From Streptomyces sp. NK15101 (lineage in GTDB: Bacteria; Actinomycetota; Actinomycetes; Streptomycetales; Streptomycetaceae), in NCBI RefSeq assembly GCF_020400725.1, contig NZ_JAINVG010000041.1:1-64000 (forward strand): a stretch of 64,000 nt of DNA, written 5' to 3'. Within the stretch, counting starts at the first letter, position 1, and the number at the start of each line of letters is the position of its first letter. The notes beneath the pieces are model-generated. The model saw only the letters and a program-made list of their open reading frames with translations, was not told the DNA's origin and searched no databases. Made by a program: the position numbers and the translations under genes. This document shows positions 16,376 through 24,240 of this stretch, piece by piece.

Positions 16376-18442
16376 ATGACGATCGGTCTCACCGCCGCGT
16401 CCAGGCGCACCACCGCGTTACTCGCGTCCGCCGCCCTGACGCTCGGTCTCACGTCCACGCTCGCCGTGTCCGCCCCGCCCGCGGCGGCCTCCCCCGGCGC
16501 CAACGGGGCCAAGAAGGTCACCGCGGTCCTGTTCGAGTGGAACTTCGACTCCATCGCCCGCGAGTGCACGCGGACCCTCGGCCCGAAGGGCTACGGATTC
16601 GTCCAGGTCTCGCCGCCGCAGGAACGCGTCCAGGGCAGCGCCTGGTGGACCGCCTATCAGCCGGTCAGCTACAAGATCCAGGGACCGCTCGGCGACCGCA
16701 CCGCCTTCAGGAACATGGTCGACACCTGCCACGGCGCCGGAGTCAAGGTCGTCGTCGACACCGTGCTGAACCACATGACGTCCGGTTCGGGCACGGGCAC
16801 CGCCGGTACGCGGTACGGCAAGTACGACTATCCCGGCGTCTACTCCGACGGGGACTTCCACGGATGCCGCCGCCCGATCGGCAGCAACTACGGAGACCGC
16901 TACAACGTCCAGGAGTGCGAGCTCGGGGAGGCCGGGAACCCGTCCCTCGCCGACCTCGACACCGGCAGCGAGCACGTCCGCGGCAAGATCGCCGGGTACC
17001 TCGACGACCTCGCGTCCCTGGGCGTCGACGGCTTCCGCGTGGACGCCGTCAAGCACGTCCCCGCGCGCGACCTCGCCGCCATCCGCTCCAGGCTGAGCAA
17101 CCCGAACGCCTACTGGGTCCAGGAGGCGATCTTCGGCGCCGGCGAGGCCGTCTCGCCGGCGGAATACCTCGGCAACGGCGACGTCCAGGAGTTCCGTTAC
17201 ACCACCGACCTCAAGCGGATCTTCACCGACGAGAAGCTCTCCTACCTCAAGAACTTCGGTGAGGCCTGGGGATACATGCCTTCCGGCCAGAGCGGCAGCA
17301 TGGTCGCCAACCATGACACCGAGCGGAACGGAAACAGCCTGAACTACCGCGACGGCGCCAGGTACACCCTCGCCCACGTCTTCATGCTCGCCCACCCCTA
17401 CGGCACCCCGTCGGTCCACTCCGGTTACGCGTTCGGGAGCCGTGACGACGGCGCGCCCAACGGGCACGACGTCACCGCCTGTTTCAGCGGCGGATGGTCC
17501 TGCCAGCACGCCTGGCGCCAGATCGCCAACATGGTCGCGTTCCGCAACGCCGCCGAGGGCACCGGCATCACGAACTGGTGGGACGACGGCGACGACGCCA
17601 TCGCCTTCGGCCGCGGCGACAAGGCGTTCGTCGCCGTCAACCGCGAGGCCGGCGGCATCACCCGGACGTTCCAGACCTCGCTGCCGGCCGGCACGTACTG
17701 CGACGTCCAGCACGGCGACCCGGTCCCGGGCGGCGGCTGCACGGGTCCCGCGTACACCGTCGGCTCCGACGGCACGTTCACGGCCACGGTGGGCGGGGAC
17801 GACGCGATCGCCTTGCACGTCGGCGCGGTCGGGGGCGACCGGCCGGCGGACGACGCGACCACCGTCTACTACAGCACCGACAAGAACTGGTCCGCCTACC
17901 GCCTCCACTACGCCCCGGCCGGCGGCGCGTGGACCACGGCCCCCGGCACCGCCATGGAGGCCGCCTGCGCCGGCTGGGTGAAGAAGAGCGTCGCGCCCGG
18001 CTCCGCCACCGGCCTGAAGGCCGCGTTCAACAACGGCTCCGGCACCTGGGACAACAACGACGGCGCCGACTACTCCCTGGGCTCCGGGGACGTCACCGTC
18101 AAGGGCGGGGTCGTCACGACGGGCAATCCCTGCTCCGCCGGGCAGACCCCGTCCGGGGCCTCCTTCGCGGTCACGGCGACCACCGTCCCGGGCCAGAACG
18201 TCTACGTCGTCGGCGACGTCCCCGCCCTCGGCGCCTGGTCGCCGGCCGCCGCCCTCAAGCTGGACCCGGCGGGCCACCCCGTCTGGAAGCTCGGCCTGGA
18301 ACTGCCCGCCGGCACCACCTTCGCCTACAAGTACGTCCGCAAGGACGCCGCCGGCAACGTCACCTGGGAGAGCGGAGCCGACCGCACGGCCACCGTGCCG
18401 GCGGAGGGCGGCGTGTCCCTCACGGACACCTGGCGCGACTGA
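16376..18442 (+). CDS. Secreted alpha-amylase (GH13) with starch-binding domains
   Basis: A 688-residue extracellular endo-alpha-1,4-glucanase. It has a signal peptide (residues 1 to about 39, ending APPAAA), the GH13 catalytic barrel (about 45-460) with the catalytic triad Asp223 in GFRVDAVKH, Glu250 in VQEAIF and Asp314 in VANHDTER, a CBM25/53-like module (about 495-580, YYSTDKNWSAYRLHY), and a C-terminal CBM20-type module (about 590-688, VYVVGDVPALGAWSPAAALK). I chose ATG 16376 (GAGGAACCCC site) over ATG 16364. It degrades starch and could supply malto-oligosaccharides to the adjacent pseudo-sugar cluster. A MalR-like operator precedes it and a terminator follows. Confidence 0.95.
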   Translation: MTIGLTAASRRTTALLASAALTLGLTSTLAVSAPPAAASPGANGAKKVTAVLFEWNFDSIARECTRTLGPKGYGFVQVSPPQERVQGSAWWTAYQPVSYKIQGPLGDRTAFRNMVDTCHGAGVKVVVDTVLNHMTSGSGTGTAGTRYGKYDYPGVYSDGDFHGCRRPIGSNYGDRYNVQECELGEAGNPSLADLDTGSEHVRGKIAGYLDDLASLGVDGFRVDAVKHVPARDLAAIRSRLSNPNAYWVQEAIFGAGEAVSPAEYLGNGDVQEFRYTTDLKRIFTDEKLSYLKNFGEAWGYMPSGQSGSMVANHDTERNGNSLNYRDGARYTLAHVFMLAHPYGTPSVHSGYAFGSRDDGAPNGHDVTACFSGGWSCQHAWRQIANMVAFRNAAEGTGITNWWDDGDDAIAFGRGDKAFVAVNREAGGITRTFQTSLPAGTYCDVQHGDPVPGGGCTGPAYTVGSDGTFTATVGGDDAIALHVGAVGGDRPADDATTVYYSTDKNWSAYRLHYAPAGGAWTTAPGTAMEAACAGWVKKSVAPGSATGLKAAFNNGSGTWDNNDGADYSLGSGDVTVKGGVVTTGNPCSAGQTPSGASFAVTATTVPGQNVYVVGDVPALGAWSPAAALKLDPAGHPVWKLGLELPAGTTFAYKYVRKDAAGNVTWESGADRTATVPAEGGVSLTDTWRD

Positions 18443-18459
18443 CCCGTCCCACACCGCCG

Positions 18460-18494
18460 GTGGGTCCGGTCCGGCCGTGCCGGACCGGACCCAC
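18460..18494 (+). terminator. Terminator after alpha-amylase
   Basis: A perfect 16-bp stem (18460-18475 with 18479-18494) with a CGT loop separates the amylase transcript from the kinase operon. Confidence 0.9.
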
Positions 18495-18541
18495 CCGCGA
18501 TCCACGGTGGCCGACAGCACCCGCACGCGAGAGGAACAGCA

Positions 18542-19483
18542 ATGAGCAGCGACTACGACGTCCTCGTCCTGGGAGGGTCGGGCGTCGACACGATCGTCTA
18601 CGTCCCCGAACTCCCGCTCCCCTACGCCGACAGCTACATGATCCGACCGGGCATCGAGACCCGGGCGGGCCAGACCGGCGACTTCGTGGCCCTCGGCCTC
18701 CACTCCCTGGGGCTGCGCACCCACCACGTCGACATGATCGGCGACGACCCGTCCGGAGACCTCATCCGCGCCTTCCACCGCGACAGGGGCATCGACTTCA
18801 CCGAGGTCCCCCTGCCGGGCGGTACGAAGCGGGCCGTCAACCTCGTCGGCCCGGACGGCCGCAGGCTGTCGCTCTACGACGACAGCCGCTCGCAGGAGTC
18901 CGACCGCCTCCCCGAGGACCTGGTCCGCAAGCTGGCCGCGGTCAGCCGCCACGCGCACGTCTCCATCACCTACCCGTGCGCCTTCGCCCTTCCCCTCCTG
19001 CACGAGGCCGGCCTCACCGTCTCCACGGACCTGCACAACTGGGACGGCGAGAACCCCTACCACGAGGCCTTCGCCCACGGCGCCGACGTCGTCTTCGTCT
19101 CCACCACCGCCCTGACGGACCCCGAGGCGACCATGCGCCGCATCCTGGAACGGGGCCGGGCCGAGGTCGTCGTCGCCACCGCGGGAGCCGAGGGCTCCTA
19201 TCTGCTCACCGCCGCCGACGAGGACCCGGTCCACGTCCCGGCCGTCGCCCCGCGCGCACCGGTGGTGGACTCCAACGGCGCGGGCGACGCCTACGCGGCC
19301 GGTTTCCTCTTCGCCCGGCTCGCCGGCGAGGACCCTCTGCGGTGCGCCCTCCACGGCGCGGTCGCCGGGGCCTACGCCTGCACCGTACCGGCCACCGGGA
19401 GCGACGCCATCGACCGCGCCGCCCTGATCGACGAGGTCGCCGCGCTCGCCGGGTCCCGATCCGCCGCGGGGGACGCCGAGTGA
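18542..19483 (+). CDS. PfkB-family kinase, acarbose 7-kinase (AcbK)-like
   Basis: A 313-residue ribokinase-family protein. The C-terminal anion-hole/catalytic motif DSNGAGDAYAAGF is intact, and the family N-terminus is VLVLGGSGVDTIVYVPELPL with RAGQTGDFVALGL. The sequence resembles AcbK of the acarbose producer as I remember it, a kinase that phosphorylates the inhibitor at C-7 of the cyclitol as self-protection or recycling. A generic sugar or cyclitol kinase remains possible. RBS GAGAGGAAC. The stop overlaps the GMC start (GTGA), so it heads a four-gene coupled operon. Confidence 0.8.
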   Translation: MSSDYDVLVLGGSGVDTIVYVPELPLPYADSYMIRPGIETRAGQTGDFVALGLHSLGLRTHHVDMIGDDPSGDLIRAFHRDRGIDFTEVPLPGGTKRAVNLVGPDGRRLSLYDDSRSQESDRLPEDLVRKLAAVSRHAHVSITYPCAFALPLLHEAGLTVSTDLHNWDGENPYHEAFAHGADVVFVSTTALTDPEATMRRILERGRAEVVVATAGAEGSYLLTAADEDPVHVPAVAPRAPVVDSNGAGDAYAAGFLFARLAGEDPLRCALHGAVAGAYACTVPATGSDAIDRAALIDEVAALAGSRSAAGDAE

Positions 19484-20976
19484 CCGCCGACTCCTACGAC
19501 GTCGTCGTCCTGGGCGGGGGCGTGGCCGGCTGTGTGCTCGCCTCCCGGCTCAGCGAGGACGTCGGGCGCTCCGTGTGCCTCGTCGAGGCGGGGCCCGACC
19601 ACGGCCCGGACCCGGGCGGCTGGCCGGCCGGGGCGCTCGACGCCCGCGCGCTCCCGCGCGAGGACATGTGGGAGCGGAACGTGCCCGTCCATCGGTTCCG
19701 CGGCCGTGTGATCGGCGGTTCGTCCTGCGTGAACGGCTGCTGGAACACCTGGGGCTCGGCGGCGGACCACGAGGAGTGGGAGCGTGCGGGCGGTCCTCGT
19801 TGGGGCTTCGCGGCCATGGAGCCGTACCGCGCCGCGGCCGTGCGCCGCATGGGCCTGCGCGGGGTGCCCGACCGCGAACTGTCCCCGTGGAGCCGGGCCG
19901 CCGTCGAGGCCGCCCGGGAACTCGGGTACGGCGAGGTCGACACGGGCCTGCCCGGAGCGCCCGGCCACGGCTTCCCGTTGATCAACGCCGTGAACGGCCG
20001 CCGCTGGAACGCCGCGCTCGCCTATCTCGACGCGGACACCCGCGGGCGGCCGAACCTCACGGTGCTCGGGAACACCGTGGCCGACCGGATGATCCTGCGC
20101 GACGGGCGGGTGGAGGGTGTCGTCGTGCACGCCGGCGGCACGTCCCGCACGCTCCGCGCGGGACTGTACGTGGTGGCCGGCGGCACCTTCGGTTCCCCGG
20201 CCCTGCTGATGCGCAGCGGCATCGGCCCCGCCGACCCGCTGCGGGACGTCGGCGTCTCCCCGGCGGTGGACCTGCCCGGGGTGGGGGCGAACCTGAGCGA
20301 CCAGCCCGGCGTCTTCCTGCCGCTCGTGCCGACACCGGAGTTGAACGCCGCCCTCGCGGAGAAGGAGCGCGAGGGCGAGCTGTACGTCAGCCGGGTCCTC
20401 GTCCGCGCGGCGAGCGAGTACGCCCCCGAGGGCGGCTGGGACCTGCACATCCTTCCCTCCGCCGGGCCGCCGCTCTTCGGGTCCCTGCCGCCGGGCCGGT
20501 ACGAGGCGGGGGTGTCGGCCTTCCTCATGAAGCCCGTCTCCCGGGGCCGGGTGCGGCTGCGGTCCACCGACCCGGACGAGTCGCCCGTGATCGATCCGGC
20601 GTTCCTGTCGGACCCGGACGGCCGCGACGCGGCCGTGCTCCGGTCGGGGCTCGCGACCGCCCGCCTGTTCGCCGGGTCCACGGCGCTGAAGGGGCTCGCC
20701 GCGCTGCCGGAGGGGACGGCCGCGCACGAGCTGCCCGAGGCGGAGCTGCGGGCCCGCCTCGGCACGTACTGGCATCCGGTGGGGACCTGCGCGATGGGGC
20801 CCGCCGACGATCCGTCCGCGGTGGTGGACGGCGAGGGCCGGGTGCACGGCGTGGCGAACCTGCGGGTGGCGGACGCGTCCGTGCTGCCCACGGTCCCGGC
20901 CGCCAACACCCAGCTGCCCGTCCTGGCCGCCGCCGAGATGCTGGCGGCCGCCATGGCCGCCGCGCCCGCCTCATGA
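19480..20976 (+). CDS. GMC family FAD-dependent oxidoreductase
   Basis: A 498-residue flavoprotein. It has the N-terminal FAD motif GGGVAGCVLASRL with the acidic ribose ligand in CLVEAGPDHG, the GMC motif RVIGGSSCVNGC, VVAGGTFGSPALLMRSGIGP, and the C-terminal YWHPVGTCAMG (catalytic His) with PTVPAANTQLP (Asn). GMC enzymes oxidise alcohols, often sugars or cyclitols, to carbonyls using FAD. It is coupled to the kinase, and the AKR follows closely. In this context it is a candidate to oxidise a ring hydroxyl of the C7 cyclitol. No signal peptide, so cytosolic. Confidence 0.93.
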   Translation: MTADSYDVVVLGGGVAGCVLASRLSEDVGRSVCLVEAGPDHGPDPGGWPAGALDARALPREDMWERNVPVHRFRGRVIGGSSCVNGCWNTWGSAADHEEWERAGGPRWGFAAMEPYRAAAVRRMGLRGVPDRELSPWSRAAVEAARELGYGEVDTGLPGAPGHGFPLINAVNGRRWNAALAYLDADTRGRPNLTVLGNTVADRMILRDGRVEGVVVHAGGTSRTLRAGLYVVAGGTFGSPALLMRSGIGPADPLRDVGVSPAVDLPGVGANLSDQPGVFLPLVPTPELNAALAEKEREGELYVSRVLVRAASEYAPEGGWDLHILPSAGPPLFGSLPPGRYEAGVSAFLMKPVSRGRVRLRSTDPDESPVIDPAFLSDPDGRDAAVLRSGLATARLFAGSTALKGLAALPEGTAAHELPEAELRARLGTYWHPVGTCAMGPADDPSAVVDGEGRVHGVANLRVADASVLPTVPAANTQLPVLAAAEMLAAAMAAAPAS

Positions 20977-21011
20977 CCCACGACCGCACCGCCCCCGGAG
21001 GATCGACGAGC

Positions 21012-21956
21012 ATGACGGAGAGTCCCGCCGCCCGCGGCGGACGTCTGGTGTACGGCTGCATGGGACTCGGCGGCGACTGGGACACCCTGCCGTACCGGGC
21101 CGCCGACGTCGCCCGCGCCGAGGCCGCGGTCGAGGCGGCGCTGGACGCCGGCATCACCGCGTTCGACCACGCGGACATCTACCGGTACGGCAAGTCCGAG
21201 GCCGTGTTCGGCGAGGTGCTGTCCCGGGCCCCGGGACTGCGCGACCGGATCACGCTCCAGACCAAGGTCGGCATCCGGCTTCCGGAGGAGGGCCGGCCGG
21301 GCCTGTACGACCTGCGCGGCCCGAGCGTGCTGCGCCGGGTGGAGGAGAGCCTGGTCCGGCTGCGGACCGACGCGGTCGACGTCCTGCTGCTGCACCGGCC
21401 CGATCCCCTGGCCGACCCCGAAGAGCTCGCGGGGGCGCTCGCCTCCCTGCACCGGCAGGGTCTGGTGCGCCGGTTCGGCGTGTCCAACATGAACGCCGCC
21501 CAGATCGCGCGGCTCCAGTCCTTCCTCGACGTACCGCTGACCGTCGACCAGCTGGAGATGAGCCTGCACCGCAGGGACTGGGTGGAGGAGGCGGTGCTCG
21601 TCAACACCCCGGCAGGGGCCGGGGTCGGCTTCCCTTCCGGAACCGTGGAGTACTGCGGCGAGCGGGGCATCGAGCTCCAGGCCTGGGGCGCGCTCGCCGG
21701 CGGACGCTTCTCCGATCCGCAGGCGGGTCCGGCGGGCGCGCTCGTGGCCCGGCTCGCCGAGGCCAAGGGCACCACCCCGGAGGCCGTGGTGCTGTGGTGG
21801 CTCCAGCGTCACCCGGCGGGGATCGTCCCGGTCGTCGGGACCTCCCGGCCGGAGCGGATCCGGGCCTGCCGCGACGCGGTGGGACGGGCGCCCGGCCTCG
21901 GCCACGAGGAGTGGTACGCGCTGTGGACGGCCGCGCGGGGCGCACCGCTCCCGTGA
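21012..21956 (+). CDS. Aldo/keto reductase
   Basis: A 314-residue AKR with the (beta/alpha)8 pattern. The catalytic Asp and Tyr lie in FDHADIYRYGKSEAVFG, the Lys in TLQTKVGIRLP, and the fourth residue in LLLHRPDPLAD; the C-terminal NADPH site is VPVVGTSRPERI. It resembles the YdhF/oxidoreductase subfamily. I chose ATG 21012, which has a CGGAGGAT site, over an ATG at 20973 that overlaps the GMC stop. It would reduce a ketone, possibly that made by the GMC enzyme, giving net inversion at one cyclitol or sugar carbon. Confidence 0.92.
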   Translation: MTESPAARGGRLVYGCMGLGGDWDTLPYRAADVARAEAAVEAALDAGITAFDHADIYRYGKSEAVFGEVLSRAPGLRDRITLQTKVGIRLPEEGRPGLYDLRGPSVLRRVEESLVRLRTDAVDVLLLHRPDPLADPEELAGALASLHRQGLVRRFGVSNMNAAQIARLQSFLDVPLTVDQLEMSLHRRDWVEEAVLVNTPAGAGVGFPSGTVEYCGERGIELQAWGALAGGRFSDPQAGPAGALVARLAEAKGTTPEAVVLWWLQRHPAGIVPVVGTSRPERIRACRDAVGRAPGLGHEEWYALWTAARGAPLP

Positions 21957-22035
21957 GCCGCCGGCACCCGGCGCCGCCCCGTGAACCCCCGCATCCGCAC
22001 CGCCCCCGTGAACTCGCGCACCCGCACCGCTCGCA

Positions 22036-22060
22036 GCCCGGCGCCGCTCCGGCGCCGGGC
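22036..22060 (+). terminator. Hairpin between AKR and radical SAM genes
   Basis: A 10-bp stem, GCCCGGCGCC (22036-22045) with GGCGCCGGGC (22051-22060), lies in the 155-bp gap between the AKR and radical SAM genes. It may be an attenuator or partial terminator that lowers expression of the radical SAM gene. The same gap holds two copies of a GCCCC(C)GTGAAC repeat. Confidence 0.5.
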
Positions 22061-22111
22061 CTTTCCCTGCGCGCCCGGCCCTCCCGGCGCATCCCTGGAC
22101 GGAGAAACACC

Positions 22112-24163
22112 GTGACCACCACCGCCGCGACCGTGGCGGGCTCCTTCGAGTCGGCCCGGTTCTACATCACCTTCCGCTGCAACTCGCTGTGCGGCTACTG
22201 CAACGTCTGGCAGGACGACAAGTTCAAGGGGTACGAGGAACTCACCCTCGAACAGGGCCGCCGGATCCTGGACGAACTGCACGCGCTCGGCGTCCGCTAC
22301 GTCGACTTCACCGGCGGGGAGCCGGTGCTCCACCCGCACATCGACGGCATCGTCCAGTACGCGAAGTCCCTCGGCATGACCGTCGAGATCACCAGCAACG
22401 GCATCCGGTTCGCCAAGCACATCGACGCGATCGTGCCGCACGTCGACACCATGAACGTGTCCCTGGACACGCTGCGGCCCGAACGCTACCGGGCGATCCG
22501 GGGCGTGCCGACGCTCGACCGGGCGCTGGACGTGATCCGGGGGATCGTCGCCTCCGGCGCCGGGAACCTGAAACTCATCTGCGTGGTGACGCGCGAGAAC
22601 GTGGACGAGGTGCCGGACCTGCTGCGCTTCGCCCAGGAGAACCGGGTGACCGTCTACTTCTCCACCATGTTCGAGTACTTCGACGAGCAGGACACCGTCC
22701 GGGACGTGCGCAGGACGGCCCGCAAACTGAAACTGGTGGAGCAGAACGGCAGGCCGGTGGCCGGCGGGGACTCCTGCGGACCGGCCCGCGCCGCGGTGCC
22801 CGGCCCCGACGACGGCTCCCTTCCCGATCTGCTGCTCGGCCTGCTGTACGCGCCCTTCTCGTTGATCAACCTGCACTTCCGCAAGTACGTGGAGACGCAG
22901 GACCCGGGCGCGCCGACGCAGTGCTACGCCAACAAGCGGATCCTGACGGTCGGTCCCGACGGGCGGCTCGTCCTGCCCTGCTACCACGCCTTCGACAACT
23001 CGGTGCCGTGGGACCGGGAGCTGGCCGAGGCGGTCCGGGACGAGGAGTTCGTGCGGGTGAGGGACGAGGAGGTGGGCTTCCGTCCGGAGTGCCGGGGGTG
23101 CACGGTCTTCCCGTACGTCGGGCTCTCCTTCAGCTACCGCTTCGACAAGGTCTTCCTCTACCAGGCGCTGTCCGAGGAGATCGCCAAGATCAAGAGCCGG
23201 TTCGCCGACCCGCTCCACCCCCGCCTCGCGGTCGCTCCCGAACCGCTGCTCGCGGAGTTCGCCGAGCTGGAACGGTTCATCGACACCCGGCTGCCGGGCG
23301 TCCGCGAGCCGTCGGCCGAGGACCACCTCTACCGCTTCGACGTCACTCCCACCGGACTGCGCAGGGACCTCGTCGCCGGCGGGACGGGCGTCGAGGAGGT
23401 CCTCGCCGACCACGTGCGGGAGCAGTGCTGGGGCGTGCAGCGCTCGCCCCACCTGTGGATACGGCTGGTCTACCGCGAGCTCGTGCCCCTGCTGCGCGAC
23501 CTCGCGGCGCGGGGTCCGGTGTCCCGGGAGGCGTACGAGGAGGTCGTGGCCGGGCTGTACGGGGTCCAGCTCGCCTGGTGGCGGTCCTACCTCGGCCGGT
23601 ACTTCCGGGGCGGCGAGGAGCTGTGCACCCGGGAGGCCGACGGCGTGGTCGCCCGGTTCCTGGCGCGGACCGGGGAACTGCTGCCCACGGCTCCCGAGTC
23701 CACGCGCGTCCGGCAGATCCTGCTCCACGCGGGGTGCGTGCTCGGCCTCCCGGCGGCCGAGCTCGCCCCCTTCGCCTCCCCCGAGCCGTTCGCGGAGGCC
23801 GCGCTGCTCGCCAAGCACCTGCTCCTGGTCGCCCCCGACGGGGAACTCGCGGCGTACGCGACGCTGCTCCCGCCCGACGCGGCCGCCCCGCTCCTCGGGG
23901 CGGCGCTCCCGACGGCCGGGACGCCAGGAGCCTCCGCCCGCGCGCTCGACCGGCTCCTGGACGGGGCCCCGGCCGCCGACGTGCCGTCGGTCGCGGCGCT
24001 GATCGACGCGGTGCGCGCCCTGCGCTCCGACGTGCCGGCCGAGGAGCTGGCAGGACTGCTCCTCGCCCGCGAACTGCGGGACCCCGCACTCGTACGGCTC
24101 CGTGGCGAGGCCCTGCGTCGTGCCGGGGATCCGTCCGGCCGCCCGGCGCGCCCGCTGGACTGA
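22112..24163 (+). CDS. Radical SAM/SPASM protein with long C-terminal extension
   Basis: A 683-residue protein. The radical SAM cluster motif is CNSLCGYC (Cys23, Cys27 and Cys30), TGGEP follows at about residues 67-71, and EITSNGIRF and NVSLDTLRPERY complete the core (to about 230). A SPASM-like auxiliary cysteine set is at Cys271 (QCYANK), Cys290 (LPCYHAF), Cys327 and Cys330 (ECRGCTVF). From about residue 370 to 683 there is a helical, alanine/leucine-rich region I cannot assign. Radical SAM/SPASM enzymes of sugar clusters act as epimerases or alcohol dehydrogenases (NeoN, BtrN types). It is a strong candidate for a cyclitol or sugar stereo-editing step. GTG start with GGAG. Confidence 0.88.
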   Translation: MTTTAATVAGSFESARFYITFRCNSLCGYCNVWQDDKFKGYEELTLEQGRRILDELHALGVRYVDFTGGEPVLHPHIDGIVQYAKSLGMTVEITSNGIRFAKHIDAIVPHVDTMNVSLDTLRPERYRAIRGVPTLDRALDVIRGIVASGAGNLKLICVVTRENVDEVPDLLRFAQENRVTVYFSTMFEYFDEQDTVRDVRRTARKLKLVEQNGRPVAGGDSCGPARAAVPGPDDGSLPDLLLGLLYAPFSLINLHFRKYVETQDPGAPTQCYANKRILTVGPDGRLVLPCYHAFDNSVPWDRELAEAVRDEEFVRVRDEEVGFRPECRGCTVFPYVGLSFSYRFDKVFLYQALSEEIAKIKSRFADPLHPRLAVAPEPLLAEFAELERFIDTRLPGVREPSAEDHLYRFDVTPTGLRRDLVAGGTGVEEVLADHVREQCWGVQRSPHLWIRLVYRELVPLLRDLAARGPVSREAYEEVVAGLYGVQLAWWRSYLGRYFRGGEELCTREADGVVARFLARTGELLPTAPESTRVRQILLHAGCVLGLPAAELAPFASPEPFAEAALLAKHLLLVAPDGELAAYATLLPPDAAAPLLGAALPTAGTPGASARALDRLLDGAPAADVPSVAALIDAVRALRSDVPAEELAGLLLARELRDPALVRLRGEALRRAGDPSGRPARPLD

Positions 24164-24182
24164 ACGCCGAGGCGCCGGCGGA

Positions 24183-24223
24183 CGCGCCGTGCCCCCGGGC
24201 CTCGGGCTCGGGGGCACGGCGCG
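24183..24223. terminator. Terminator between convergent operons
   Basis: A 15-bp perfect stem (24183-24197 with 24209-24223) with an 11-base loop lies between the radical SAM gene and the - strand amylase gene. Confidence 0.85.
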
Positions 24224-24240
24224 TTCCGGTGCGGGTCGGG

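Noticed and set aside
17494..19479. Apparent long N-terminal extension of the GMC oxidoreductase
   Set aside because: It overlaps the amylase and kinase genes in another frame. The FAD motif starts 10 codons after the GTG at 19480.
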